This document shows positions 11,267 through 21,689 of a stretch of DNA of 64,000 bases, piece by piece. Location: assembly GCA_030770425.1 (NCBI GenBank), contig JASJFT010000149.1, positions 1 through 64,000 of the forward strand, written 5' to 3'. Made by a program: the position numbers and the translations under genes. The notes beneath the pieces are model-generated. The model worked only from the letters and a program-made list of their open reading frames with translations. It made no database searches and had not been told where the DNA came from. The stretch comes from Darksidea phi (taxonomy: Eukaryota > Ascomycota > Dothideomycetes > Pleosporales > Lentitheciaceae). Positions within the stretch are counted from its first letter, which is position 1, and each line of letters starts with the position of its first letter.

Positions 11267-13125
11267 ATGGCCTCGACATCCGCAGCTCCCTCCCCGGAAA
11301 AGGACGGTCAGACGTCACTGGCTGATGGCCAGCTGCCTCCACGCGAGCAGAGCGCGGCTTCGGAACCAGTCAAGCCTGCTGCTGACACGTCGATTGACCC
11401 AGAGAACGAGGTTGTGGGGCTCAAGCTTCTGCTCATTCACATTGGCATCTGCCTGTCTACGTGGTTGATCGGGCTGGTGAGTGCTTGCTAAAGGCTGTTT
11501 GAGCAGTGGACTTATAGGCACAAAGGACTTCAATGTAATCGCCACGGCAGTCCCAGTCATCACGCAGCGCTTCGACTCGATCAAAGATATTGGCTGGTAC
11601 GGTGCTGCCTTTTACATGACACTGTGAGTAGCTGCGTCCAGCTGAACGCATGATTTTTCTGATCTTTCCAGGTGCGCAAGCCAACCTCTTGCTGGCAAGA
11701 CGTACACGCTCTTCCCCAAAAAGATTAGCTACATGATCTACCTGGCCATCTTCGAGGTCGGATCCTTAGTCTGCGCACTAGCCCCCACCTCGAATGCGTT
11801 GATCGCCGGACGCGCTGTGGCTGGGTTCGGAGCCTCGGGCGTTTTTGCCGGAGGATTCATCGTTCTGACCACCATCATCCCGCTCCACAAGCGTGCCATC
11901 TGGACTGGCACTTACAGTTCGACCTTTGCCATTGCTAGCATCGTCGGTCCCGTGCTCGGCGGCGCTCTAACGCAACATGTTTCCTGGCGGTGGTGCTTCT
12001 ACATCAACCTACCCATTGGTGGATTTGCCGCCGTCATCTTCTTCGCCTTCTTCCATGTCAAACCCGCGGCTACCGAGAAGGTGTCGCTGGTGGAAAAGAT
12101 GAAGGGCCTTGATTTTATCGGCTTTGCATGGTTTGCCAGCTCCATCACCATGCTGCTCTTGGCTCTCCAGTTTGGGGCCGACAAGGCCAACTTTGGCTGG
12201 AGGTCGTCTGAAGTCATCGGACTCTTTGTTGGGGCCGGGCTGACGTTTCCCATCTTCGTTGGCTGGTGCATCTACGCGGGAAATAATGCACTGATACCGC
12301 CCAGACTGTTCGACAACCGCAACGTGTGGTTGATCTGCAGCAGCGGCTTCTTTGTCAACGGCCCGTTCCAGACGATTGTCTACTGGCTGCCCGTCTGGTT
12401 CCAGGCGGTGCTCGGAGTCTCGCCCACCGGCAGCGGAGTACGCTACTTCCCCACAGTCATCTCTGATGTCCTGGCCTCTTTCATCGGTGCTGGCATGGTC
12501 ATGCGGCTAGGAACTTGGAACCCATTCCTTCTGCTTGCCGAAGCGTTCGTCTGCATCGGTGGCGGGCTTCTGACGATGCTGTATCCCGGCATTTCCGAGG
12601 GGAAATGGATCGGCTATCAGATTTTTGGCGGCATCGGCTACTCGCTAGCCAGCAACATTGTAAGCGACACCAAAGGCAGGCGACGTCCGTAACTAACGCT
12701 TCCAGGCACATCTTGGAATGCAAGCATCACTGCCTATGGATCTGGTTCCAATGGGTGCTACGAATCTTTTGATGGTCATCTCGACGAGTTGCGCCATTTT
12801 CCTTTCCATCGGCCAAACCGTGTTTGAGGAACGATTAGACGCAAACCTCTCTGGTATCCTCCCACCAGACATGGTTGGCCGCATCATTGATGGCGGTGCT
12901 CTCAGCATTCGCCAGCTGATCGACAGGGTCGATCTTCCACCAGTACTGAGCGCGTACAGCGACTCGATAACAGAGGTGTTTTGGATTCCGGCCATTGCAC
13001 CCGTCATTTCCTTCATTCTCGTCGCTTTCTGCAAATGGACACCGCTGAAGAAGGAGGGCGATGCGAAAAACGACGTCGAGCCCATTGAGGACAAGAACTC
13101 GGTTGATGATAAGATCGATGTCTGA
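11267..13125 (+). CDS. MFS exporter, 14-TM drug:H+ antiporter family
   Basis: Exons 11267-11476, 11526-11623, 11672-12659 and 12706-13125 give 571 aa. The last intron shows a CTAAC branch site just before its acceptor. After a polar 50-residue N-terminus the helices begin (LKLLLIHIGICLSTWLIGLD), with the family D1 signature as LDFNVIATAVPVI, motif A-like loops, and motif C as IVGPVLGGALTQHVSWRWCF. The C-terminal tail is acidic. Length and motifs fit the DHA2-type multidrug exporters often found in fungal toxin and terpene clusters, located in the plasma membrane. It sits directly upstream of the diterpene cyclase on the same strand, so export of the cluster product or self-protection is the natural reading. 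The cargo is not shown by sequence. Confidence 0.92.
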
Positions 13126-13967
13126 TTGCACCGCAGAAGCAGAGTTTGGCCTTTCTTTTTCCAGCACATAGTCGAGATTCTATGAAACCTACCATTTGTA
13201 ATCTAGCTTCGCTAGCGCACGCGCTTCCGCATTTGGCAGTACTCCCAGCGTGCAATTTCGTTTATCAGTGCAGCTTTTGGTGTCATACGAAGTGGATCCG
13301 AACCCGGCCAGTGTGACATTACTACCTATGCATATTATGATAGAATTAAGCTTTTGTGGCTTTCTCGGGGGTCCGCAGGCGCACCCCTGCTCGTATTGCC
13401 TGCCCATGGCCCGCCACCTGGCCCACCAACCACATGCCAGCTTCGGAGGCCGGTCATGCTCCACCCCGCCCAAACAAAAACTCCCCAACAGACTGCGCGT
13501 TAGACGATCGTCCGAAGTGGTTCAAGGCAACCGACGCAGTAATATGCGCGTCTCCCGCGCTTCGACGTCGTACAGCGGGCTGAATCCCTCAATCCGGCGC
13601 TGACACTCTATTCCGCTCACCAAAGCGGATTCGGCTCTGCACATCATGGGGCTGCTCTAGGCTTTCGGGCACTGTTGGCTGTGCCGCAATGTACTTGGTG
13701 CAGAATTCGAGAGGAGCAGAAAGGCAACGAGTCAAAGGCCGTTATCAGCTACAGCATGTGGGGGGTATACGTGATGCCTGTCAATGGCCATTTATTGACC
13801 TCTTCGCCAACAAGCGCCAATACTCCACCATCATTGTTCCTTGTACAGCAAGAAGGAAGTGCAAGATCCGTTACCGTGCCACTGACTGAAGATTTTTGAA
13901 TTCTCTGGCGTGGCTGGGTCCCGATTCAAGTCCTTGGTACTTGGTACTTCGACAGGTCGCTGCAGTC
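13126..13967. other. Promoter region of the diterpene cyclase
   Basis: About 840 bases between two plus-strand genes. No gene seen. It includes the word CGGGCTGAATCCCTCA near 13576, which recurs near 34815. An in-frame ATG at 13896 lies 72 bases before the preferred cyclase start and would add a short segment unlike the family. Confidence 0.45.
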
Positions 13968-16832
13968 ATGGAACGACTCTCTCCAGGCAAGGGCTTCAGT
14001 TGCCCAACGCCCCAACAGATCTTCGCCTACGTTAGCGAGCTGTCAAAATCAGCAAATGGCTTGAGACAATTTGGGACATTCAGCCCGGCACTGTACGACT
14101 CGGCATGGCTTTCAATGGTCTACACAAAAAATCGGGTGAGCCGATTCCCACAGTGCTTCGCGCACATTCTGGCAACGCAGAAGCCAGACGGAACATGGGC
14201 CTCGTACGGCTCGCAAATTGATGGAATTCTCAACACCTTAGCAGCATTGCTGGCAATGTTGGAAAAGCAAAAGAGAATTCCGACAGAAGCCGATGTGCTC
14301 GATGAGAGAATCCAATCGGCGAAGACCGGATTGCAGCAACTACTAGACGAGTGGAAAGTCGAGAGCACAATCCACGTTGGTTTCGAAATCCTGGTCATGA
14401 GTATTTTGCGACAGCTGCAGCCTTTCGGCGTGCAATTTGTATTCTCCGGTCGTGCTGTACTGGAAGCAGTGTACGAGCGCAAGATGCAGAATTTCTCGGC
14501 TCGAATAGTGTGCGGCACGCGCCAGACGACGATTTTGCATTCTGTCGAGGCGCTGGCCGGCGTCATCGAATTCGACTTGATCAAACACCACTGCACCGAA
14601 GAGACTGGGATTCTGGCGTCGCCAGCCGCAACTGCAGCGTACTTGATCCATTCAAATGAATGGGATGCCAGGGCCGAGAGGTATCTGGAAGGTGTGCTTT
14701 CTGCGTACGGCAACACCGGAGAAGCACCAAGCGCGTTTCCCACACCCGTCTTTGAAATTTCATGGGCGTTGTCCCACCTAATGTTGCATTCTACTAGCGG
14801 CACGGCGCTGGATGCCGACACTGCCTCCAATGTAGCTGCATTCCTGAAGAAGGCATTAGAGTCGCAGAACGGCATCGTGGGATTTGCACCAGGCCTGCTC
14901 GCAGACGCAGATGACACAGCGCGCACGCTGATGACTCTGAAGCGTCTGGGATCCCAAATCGACTGCGGCCCCATGATCAAGAATTTTGAAAACGGCGATC
15001 ATTTCCGTACTTACGAGCTGGAACGCAACCCGTCCGTGAGCGCCAACTGCAACGTCCTGCTAGCGCTAATCGAATCCGATACCGCAGATGAGCACGTACC
15101 AGAAATCCTCAAGATTTTGGCATTTTTGCTAGATGTATGGAGCTCTGGAGAGGTTCCTGACAAGTGGAATGTGTCGCCACAATATACGTCAATGCTCATG
15201 GTGGAAGCTTTTGTCAGCCTCTTAAAGCGATACGCTATAGGGTCTCTTCAGAGTCTTCCAGCCAAGACTGTGCACCAGCAGGTACCCATAGCGCTGAGCC
15301 AGATCCTATTGCGGACACTTTCCTCTCAACAAGAAGATGGATCGTGGTCATTCTCACTTGAAGAAACGAGCTACAGCATTATCATCCTCGTGGAATGCAT
15401 GTGCCTACCCTTCAACGATCCCACCATCGCCCGTCTCAGAAAAGCCGTTGGACAGGGGCGCGCCTACATTGAGGCACACTATTCTACTGACACAAGCAAC
15501 CACTATTTTTGGGTCGAGAAGACCACGTACCAGTCTTACTTTCTCAAAGTCGCATACTGCAGCTCGGCCCTCTACACTCCCATCCCCAGCGCCCAGACTT
15601 CTTGGACTTCAGAAATCACAACAACGTTCGACATCCCTGCCACTCACTCCAAGAAGCTAGCCGCACTCTTCACCTCTCTCCCGATCTTTCGCGCCTCGCC
15701 CCCCGCCTCGCTAGACCTAGTCCTCCTTGAAGCAATGCACGCGGCAAAAGACCTGCGCAAAGTTCAAAATACCATCATACAGCGCGACGACCTTGGATTT
15801 ACCAAGGATAAGTATCTCGAGTACATTCCCCTCATCTGGCTCGCCTGTAACCACATTTGTGGACATGTGCTCAACGGCAGCGTTGTGCGCGACATGTTAC
15901 TCCTCAGTCTACTAAACTACCAAATCGACGAGTACATGGAAGCTATCGTCTCTAAGCTTTCCCCCTCCTGTGTCTTCATTTTGTTGACACACATATTCAC
16001 CGAGTGCGGGCTACAAGATCACTTTGATGCTTCATCCCAGTGCACCGCGGCACCGCCGCAAAAGCGCGGAAAACTCTCCACGGCCGAACCCAATGGTGCT
16101 AATGACGCCCATGCCGGAACCAACGGTGCCGGTAACGTCCTTGACCCCATCCTAGCAGTCCTTCGGAAATATATTTCCCACATCCTTACCCACCCCAGCG
16201 TCCCCGCCGCACCCCCTTGGATCCAGCGCTGCCTTGCTCTGGAACTGTACAACTATCTGCTTGGCCAGATCATGCATAATGCCGACAACCAGCTGCTCTC
16301 TTCTTTGTCTTCCTCTCCAGAAAGCCCTTTTCGCCCGCGCGACCCCGCCCGCGCAACGTATGCGAAGTGGGTGCACAGCACGGGCGCAGACGATACATCG
16401 TGTGTGTTTTCATGGCACTATTTCATCTGCCTCGTTTCTGTGGGTGGAAATACACCGCTTGACAAGCCATTTCCGCGGTACGTGGGCGAAAAGTTCGTGA
16501 GAAGGTTGGCGGTGCTATGTCGCATGAGCAATGACTTTGGGTCTATGGCACGCGATAGGGAAGAGGGGAATCTGAACAGTGTCGACTTTGAGGAATTTTG
16601 CGAGGGAAGGCCAGGGGAACTAGAAATGAAGAAGAGGCACCTCATGAAGGTAGCAGAGTTTGAGAGGGTGGGAGTGGTGGAGGCGTGGGAGGCGCTCAAG
16701 CGGGAGATTGGCGAGGGGAAGATGATGGAAAAACTCAAAGTGTTTATGGACGTTACGGATACTTTTGGGCAGGTCTATGCCGCAAGGGATATTGCTAGTC
16801 GAAGACAGATGCGGGCAAACGTAGGTGCATGA
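13968..16832 (+). CDS. Bifunctional diterpene cyclase (CPS/KS type)
   Basis: Single exon, 954 aa from the ATG at 13968; an upstream ATG at 13896 would give 978 aa. The N-terminal class II half has YDSAWLSMV, a QKPDGTWAS box and the DxDD proton-donor motif DADD at residues 313-316. The C-terminal class I half has the metal-binding DExxE motif DEYME at residues 654-658 and the second metal site NDFGSMARD from residue 855, followed by NLNSVDF. Length and both motifs match the fungal copalyl diphosphate/kaurene synthase family, which protonates and cyclises GGPP to a copalyl-type diphosphate and then ionises that to a tetracyclic or tricyclic diterpene. Both sites look intact. Whether the product is ent-kaurene, phyllocladanol, a pimaradiene or something else cannot be read from sequence. 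It is the core gene of the cluster. Confidence 0.95.
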   Translation: MERLSPGKGFSCPTPQQIFAYVSELSKSANGLRQFGTFSPALYDSAWLSMVYTKNRVSRFPQCFAHILATQKPDGTWASYGSQIDGILNTLAALLAMLEKQKRIPTEADVLDERIQSAKTGLQQLLDEWKVESTIHVGFEILVMSILRQLQPFGVQFVFSGRAVLEAVYERKMQNFSARIVCGTRQTTILHSVEALAGVIEFDLIKHHCTEETGILASPAATAAYLIHSNEWDARAERYLEGVLSAYGNTGEAPSAFPTPVFEISWALSHLMLHSTSGTALDADTASNVAAFLKKALESQNGIVGFAPGLLADADDTARTLMTLKRLGSQIDCGPMIKNFENGDHFRTYELERNPSVSANCNVLLALIESDTADEHVPEILKILAFLLDVWSSGEVPDKWNVSPQYTSMLMVEAFVSLLKRYAIGSLQSLPAKTVHQQVPIALSQILLRTLSSQQEDGSWSFSLEETSYSIIILVECMCLPFNDPTIARLRKAVGQGRAYIEAHYSTDTSNHYFWVEKTTYQSYFLKVAYCSSALYTPIPSAQTSWTSEITTTFDIPATHSKKLAALFTSLPIFRASPPASLDLVLLEAMHAAKDLRKVQNTIIQRDDLGFTKDKYLEYIPLIWLACNHICGHVLNGSVVRDMLLLSLLNYQIDEYMEAIVSKLSPSCVFILLTHIFTECGLQDHFDASSQCTAAPPQKRGKLSTAEPNGANDAHAGTNGAGNVLDPILAVLRKYISHILTHPSVPAAPPWIQRCLALELYNYLLGQIMHNADNQLLSSLSSSPESPFRPRDPARATYAKWVHSTGADDTSCVFSWHYFICLVSVGGNTPLDKPFPRYVGEKFVRRLAVLCRMSNDFGSMARDREEGNLNSVDFEEFCEGRPGELEMKKRHLMKVAEFERVGVVEAWEALKREIGEGKMMEKLKVFMDVTDTFGQVYAARDIASRRQMRANVGA

Positions 16833-17206
16833 GGTCGGAGGGGGTGCGTTTGTCGCTTAAACTGTAAGTGCATTGAGGTCTCTTTGGTGTCCTAAGTTTC
16901 ATACATTGCCACAGTCGTTATCTATCAACTAAGGAAACATCACAATCTACTTTTTTTTCCTTTTTTCACATTCGGAAGCGACTTGTACTCGCCTTCCACA
17001 ATGTTTGAAACGCGCCATCTGGATCATATTGATGTATTCTGAGCCCTCGTAGATCCGTTGTCTCTTATGCACACGATTTTAACCATAGCATTTCCCGTAG
17101 AGTGAGACTGTCGCCGGCTCAACTTGCTCTTATTGGTGGATAGATTGTCTCTAGAGGCCTATTCTTCAAAACGACACTCGACCGTATCACCATCTCTGAC
17201 ACTCAT
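16833..17206. other. Intergenic, 3' of the cyclase
   Basis: About 370 bases with a T-rich run near 16950-16966, probably the cyclase 3' end. Nothing else seen. Confidence 0.4.
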
Positions 17207-17497
17207 CTATCGAGCCCAGTTCAGGAACTGATTGGTTCTCACCAATCTAAACTCCTTAGCAACCATGAATGGTTCCGGCGCAACATCTCCCCATAGTATC
17301 TTGAACCATGCAATGCCCAGATCCTCCGCAGTGTCGTCCTTAGCGATCCACGGATAATAAGCAATAGGGACCCCTTTAATAACCAAGTCAATCTTAATCA
17401 TCCGCACATCCTTCCACTCTCCCGCTCGCACACGTGCCGTGTAGAATAACTTTTCTTTTAGAGCGCTAAAGAAATACCCCTGGATATGTTCATGCAA
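17207..17497 (-). pseudogene. Orphan open frame, possible exon or gene fragment
   Basis: An open frame of about 100 codons with protein-like composition (AEDLGIAWFKILW, APEPFMVAKEFRLVRTN) but no ATG at its beginning. It stays open upstream to about 17526. I tried to splice it to the open frame at 17632-17859 and found no donor and acceptor pair that keeps phase. It may be the 3' exon of a broken small gene. No family recognised. Confidence 0.2.
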
Positions 17498-17631
17498 GTT
17501 CAGAGTACGGCGAGTTATTCCTTAATTAAGGTGTACCAGACGTCGTTCACGTCTGACTTTATGCTCATGGCTTTGAATGGCGCTATATGATTATAATTAG
17601 TACGCTACTCACACATTTATAGCAAAGCCTC

Positions 17632-17859
17632 TTACGCTCGGATATGTGCTTCTCTCTCTTCCAGCCTACGCCTCTGAGCTTCCAAATGCGGGGGCAATGC
17701 TCTTCCGGCAGCCCGTAGGAAGTTTCGTTCACGAATGTAACGCACTAGCTTCGTTTTTTTCATTGAAATTGTAGGCTGCGGGCGCATGGACATGTTCTCC
17801 AACCCGCACATATTATGGTAAACGCGAAATTTTGATGTGTATCGACTAGATTTACCCAT
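17632..17859 (-). CDS. Small hypothetical basic protein
   Basis: 75-codon frame from ATG at 17859 (MGKSSRYTSKF) to a stop at 17632. It is rich in Arg/Lys with a charged helical C-terminus (LEAQRRRLEEREAHIRA). I recognise no domain. It lies between the diterpene cyclase and the HAD phosphatase. It may be a real small gene, the first part of a broken gene with the fragment at 17207-17497, or chance. Confidence 0.22.
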   Translation of the reverse strand: MGKSSRYTSKFRVYHNMCGLENMSMRPQPTISMKKTKLVRYIRERNFLRAAGRALPPHLEAQRRRLEEREAHIRA

Positions 17860-17965
17860 TGCAATGCCTTTGATGGCTACGAATTGGTATAAAATCAACA
17901 CGCCAGTGCTTTAGGCTTTAAGTAGGGCTACTCAGAACATAGGTGTGAACAATCCGATTGCGTGT

Positions 17966-18874
17966 TCATCCCGGTATATTAATACCGTAATCCTGGTATG
18001 GGAAGTTGTCCAAGCTCGTCCTCATTTCAGCGAACCCATCCTCTGAGGTCAGACACCCTGCTTCGGCTAGCGTTGTGTGTCTTAAATCTCCTTCGACAGC
18101 GGCCCTGTACTCAGGAACTTGGCCATCTTTCTCTGTCCTTCCCATGAGCACATCCATCTCCCGCCCGATGCAGACCTGAGCCAACCCGGGGTGCGGCACC
18201 CAGACGACCCGCATCTCCGCCCTTCTCGCCGCCTCAACGCCCGCAATTGAGTCTTCGAATACAAGGCATTCCTTAGGCTCGAGAGCAGGCTCTCCGCTCG
18301 CCGTCACTGCAGCGTTCAACCGCTTCAGAGCAAGAAGGAAAATATCGGGCTCAGGTTTCTTTTTGCTGTCGGACATTTCCGGGTCGTCTCCAAATACTTG
18401 GAACGAGGGGTCTTTGAAAGCAGCGGCAATGGCAGGGATATGGGACGTTTTGAGAGCGAAAAGCTGGTGACCGGCAGAGCTTGCTAGCGAGAGTCTTATG
18501 GGAGGTTCCGCCTTGATACTCAGATTTTTGAGAAGCTTTTCGACGCCTGGGAGCAGTTTATTTGTCTTGAAAAGATGTGTGCCCTCTTTTTCTTTCGCCT
18601 TCCATTCAGCGAGCGTGAGAGGCACTTGCGCCCAATTGAGAAGCCGTAAGGTGCCCTTGAACAAAGAATTGAGCAATTAATTCCAGTAAGAGAGTTGATA
18701 ACGTACGGGAGTGCCTCTGCTTTGCTGTGTAGCCTTGATGTGCCAAGGGTAGTCAGGCTTCCCGAACTCACGGAGGATGCCGTTGTAGATGTCGGTATAG
18801 ATATCCTCCGAGTCGATTAGCGTGCCATCGACATCGAATATGCACGCCCGAACAGGAGGAAGTTTCTGAGCCAT
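17966..18874 (-). CDS. HAD-superfamily phosphatase (subfamily IA)
   Basis: Two exons, 18874-18707 and 18655-17966, with a GT-AG intron; 285 aa. Motif I, with the nucleophilic aspartate, is ACIFDVDGTLIDSE at the N-terminus. Motif II is LASSAGHQLFA, with the serine in place. Motif III/IV is KKPEPDIFLLAL followed by CLVFEDSIAGVEAARRA. The pattern matches soluble phosphatases acting on small phosphorylated compounds (beta-phosphoglucomutase, GS1 or 2-deoxyglucose-6-phosphatase-like). It is convergent with the diterpene cyclase. A role in releasing a terpenyl phosphate is conceivable because some fungal terpene systems use HAD domains, but a housekeeping role is equally likely. All catalytic residues are present. 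Confidence 0.85.
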
Positions 18875-19574
18875 GAGACTACAAGGTGTTGTGTTTTGTT
18901 GAACCTGGAAGTTTGCTTGGGTTTACCCCGCCCATACCAGCCATTTTAGGCTAGTCTCCTGTGCGCCGTTCGCATAGCTTGTGTAACTTGACCTTTGCTC
19001 ATGGCGAGGCAAAGCCTTGAACATCTAATGAGCAGCAACCATCGCGTCATCAAACTCGTGGAGTAATAAAAAGCTTTGAACATAGCGGTGACAGTGAGCA
19101 CTAGGAAGCGTTATAATAAACTTGTTGCATTAGCTACCATATGAATAGATGTACATTTTCTAACAGAGTGTCACGATGGAGGAGACAACACGTTTCGCTT
19201 TCTACTCTTTTCCTGTCTCACGTATTGTAACCTCCTGCGGTACATACTTTCTGCCCGCGGACTTTCTTTTGCGACATCTCTAGCGCACATGCCACCTTAG
19301 CAGCTGTTTCTGAAACACCTTATGGAACACCGGCAGCCATGCTTCTGGGAGTGTACATGAACTTAATGTCTCGACATAAAGTATCTAGCGACTATTCTAC
19401 GCAAGCTTAATCGACCCAAATTCTAGTAATACACTTCCGATGGCGGATACAACCGAGGGGTCCTTCTCGCATCGGTACAAAAGCTAGAATGACTCATGAG
19501 ACTACATGACTACCATTTCCTCCTCTCCGGGAGTGCCTACTAAAGGCAAACAATGTAGGTAGTGGCAAGAAGAT
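18875..19574. other. Intergenic
   Basis: About 700 bases with no open frame of note, no repeat and no RNA gene recognised. It contains the promoter of the HAD gene and the 3' end of the next minus-strand gene. It probably marks the right edge of the diterpenoid cluster. Confidence 0.45.
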
Positions 19575-21029
19575 CTAAGCCCCCTCGTCCTCCACTTCGT
19601 CTTGCAACCGAGCCAATGTCTTCCTCAGCACCGCCATTCTAGCGACCCAATCATGCTCGGTTGAGAACCCGTGTTGAACCGATGCTCTAGCCATGGCTTC
19701 AGCCTGCTCAATGTCAAATCTGATGTCGCGTATCTTCCGAGTTCGCAGGACGCGACGTCGTTCCGCAGATGCCGCTTCTGCATAGACGGTCCGTGGAGCA
19801 GACGCCGAAGCAGTTTGCATTTCCTGCTGCACCTCAGCTATGTGCTGACGAACTTCCTCCGCAACATCTAGGTGACGCACGTGCTGGTCAACTTCGGGAT
19901 ATGATCGCGGTAATAGCCCATCCCCAGCAACCATCTTAGACCTTGCATTGGATGATCGATCAACATCTTGCCTGTTATCCCGAGCGACCGTGTCCTGTTG
20001 AGGAGCCATTGTCGTAGATACTTCTGGACGTGACGCTCGCTCAAAGGCTTCGCCGTCATCAAGAGTTACCTTGGTCTGACTATTGGCAACAACGAAAGCA
20101 GCGTTTAGCGCAGAATCTCGCCTGTCTTCGAATAGATAATCCGTATCGTTGTAGGCATCGTAGCTTTCCTCGGCATTGAATTCGTCGTCAATGATGGTTC
20201 CAGAGGAATCCGATTGGCGAGATTCCGGATGGCCATCGCTATTAGAGGGTAGTTGGGTGATTGCTGTTATGCTCGAATGACCGCCAATACGGTGAGGAGA
20301 GGGGGTTTGAGAGTGCGGTGTTGCTGATTGCTGTACATTTCCTTCGAACCTAAGCCTTTTATGGGCTGGCTGGGCAGTCGCAAGTACACTGTCATCTGAA
20401 GCCGAACGTTTCTTGCTTGCTGACGGTAGAACACTGACGGCAGTCGACGTCACTGCACTGTACTCGGCTGGCGTACTTCTTGGCCCTCTTTTTGGGACCC
20501 TGGATCCCTTACCCGGTCTTTTCTGTTTGCGCGATGTTTCGGTGGGTGGCGCCTTCTGCTGTCCGTAACCTCCTGATTTCGTCTCGGTTGATCGGTCACG
20601 CGACGGCAGCGAGACAACCCTCGGCTGTCTGTCAATCTTTTTCTGCGTCTTTCTCAGAGATTTTGCCAGATTTTTGTCCGCCCCGTCCGTTCCCTCCTCT
20701 TCAACCTCCCCACCCAGGCTCTCGATAGCGAAGTGAACGTCCTCGACGTGAAGACGCTCACTGCCAATGGCACCTCCTTCGGTGTGGAAGCGCAATAAAG
20801 CGCTAATATTCAGCGGATCCAGCGCTTTCTGGTAGTTTCCCTTAGTTATGTGTGCTAGGTGGGCAAGCGCTCTGAGAAGAGGCAGGCCCCAGTCGCAAGC
20901 GTCCCAGTGGGGATGCATCTCCTCGGGTATAGCGTCGGTGGGCGTTTTGTTCCATAGTGTGAAGATTTCGTGAGTAAAATGGCGAATGTCCGCCTGTTCA
21001 GCTTTGCTGTAATCTTCGTAACGAGGCAT
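19575..21029 (-). CDS. Uncharacterised protein, globular N-terminus and coiled-coil C-terminus
   Basis: Single exon, 484 aa, from ATG at 21029 (MPRYEDYSKAEQADIRHF). Residues 1-110 look folded, with HWDACDWGLPLLRALAHLAH and a run of predicted helices. Residues 120-380 are low complexity and basic/serine-rich, with candidate nuclear-localisation patches (RKQKRPGKGSRVPKRG). The last 100 residues are strongly helical (EEVRQHIAEVQQEM, AERRRVLRTRKIRDI) and probably form a coiled coil. I do not recognise the family. A nuclear or chromatin-associated role is only a guess from the basic patches. Confidence 0.7.
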   Translation of the reverse strand: MPRYEDYSKAEQADIRHFTHEIFTLWNKTPTDAIPEEMHPHWDACDWGLPLLRALAHLAHITKGNYQKALDPLNISALLRFHTEGGAIGSERLHVEDVHFAIESLGGEVEEEGTDGADKNLAKSLRKTQKKIDRQPRVVSLPSRDRSTETKSGGYGQQKAPPTETSRKQKRPGKGSRVPKRGPRSTPAEYSAVTSTAVSVLPSASKKRSASDDSVLATAQPAHKRLRFEGNVQQSATPHSQTPSPHRIGGHSSITAITQLPSNSDGHPESRQSDSSGTIIDDEFNAEESYDAYNDTDYLFEDRRDSALNAAFVVANSQTKVTLDDGEAFERASRPEVSTTMAPQQDTVARDNRQDVDRSSNARSKMVAGDGLLPRSYPEVDQHVRHLDVAEEVRQHIAEVQQEMQTASASAPRTVYAEAASAERRRVLRTRKIRDIRFDIEQAEAMARASVQHGFSTEHDWVARMAVLRKTLARLQDEVEDEGA

Positions 21030-21689
21030 TGCGGATGTGCCGTGTGAATTGCTGTGGAGCTTCCTCGCGGATTAGTGTAGCGGAGTTTGGTAGTGTATAA
21101 CGCGGTTGAGTGGACGCGGTGCGGATACAATTAGAAATGCATCATTGGTTTTCGCGCTAAATGGTCATGTTTATACTGTAGTCACAGCAACAAGTGAACG
21201 TTAGCGTATTGGTTATGCATCAACAGCATTACCTAGTGGACAGAATAAGTTTCGTCGACAACAAATAGTTGTTGCTCCTCTACAAGCTTTTCACAACCAC
21301 GAGCGTTTGACTTCACTCCATGGCTCTTCATTCCCTAACAAGGAGAAAGTCATACATTTTCTCCCTTTTCTCCCACGACACTGAGAAACTGGCAGCCTGA
21401 TAGGCTGTAGGGCAATTTAATAAGATGTCTTTATTTTTAGATATTGGATCTTGTTATGATGCGATGCGAGTGGACTGACTTGCCATCCGTAAAGACTTAC
21501 ACGTCGATCTCAGAGGTTTTAGCCGTTCTAAAGCAGACTAGAACTATTATTATGGCACCGCTATCTTCGTCATCTGAGGAAAATGCTCTAGTCTACAGTG
21601 CACAACAACTTTCCACAGCCTCACTACACCACTCCCAAAACAAGTGCGCCCACTTCAATCTCCCAACAGCTCAACACGCACCTATCCGC
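21030..21689. other. Intergenic
   Basis: About 660 bases, AT-richer than the flanks. Contains the promoter of the gene at 19575-21029. No other feature seen. Confidence 0.4.

Noticed and set aside
14120..14980. 286-codon antisense frame in the cyclase gene
   Set aside because: A mirror of the cyclase coding frame with no domain; the sense strand carries all family motifs.
17207..17859. One spliced gene from the two small minus-strand frames
   Set aside because: The donor after EAHIRA leaves two bases and no acceptor upstream of the second frame supplies the needed single base; every trial joins out of frame.
1875..18874. Calling this a gibberellin cluster
   Set aside because: Only two P450s, no GGPP synthase and no desaturase in the region, and an extra methyltransferase. 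The cyclase class fits but the set does not.
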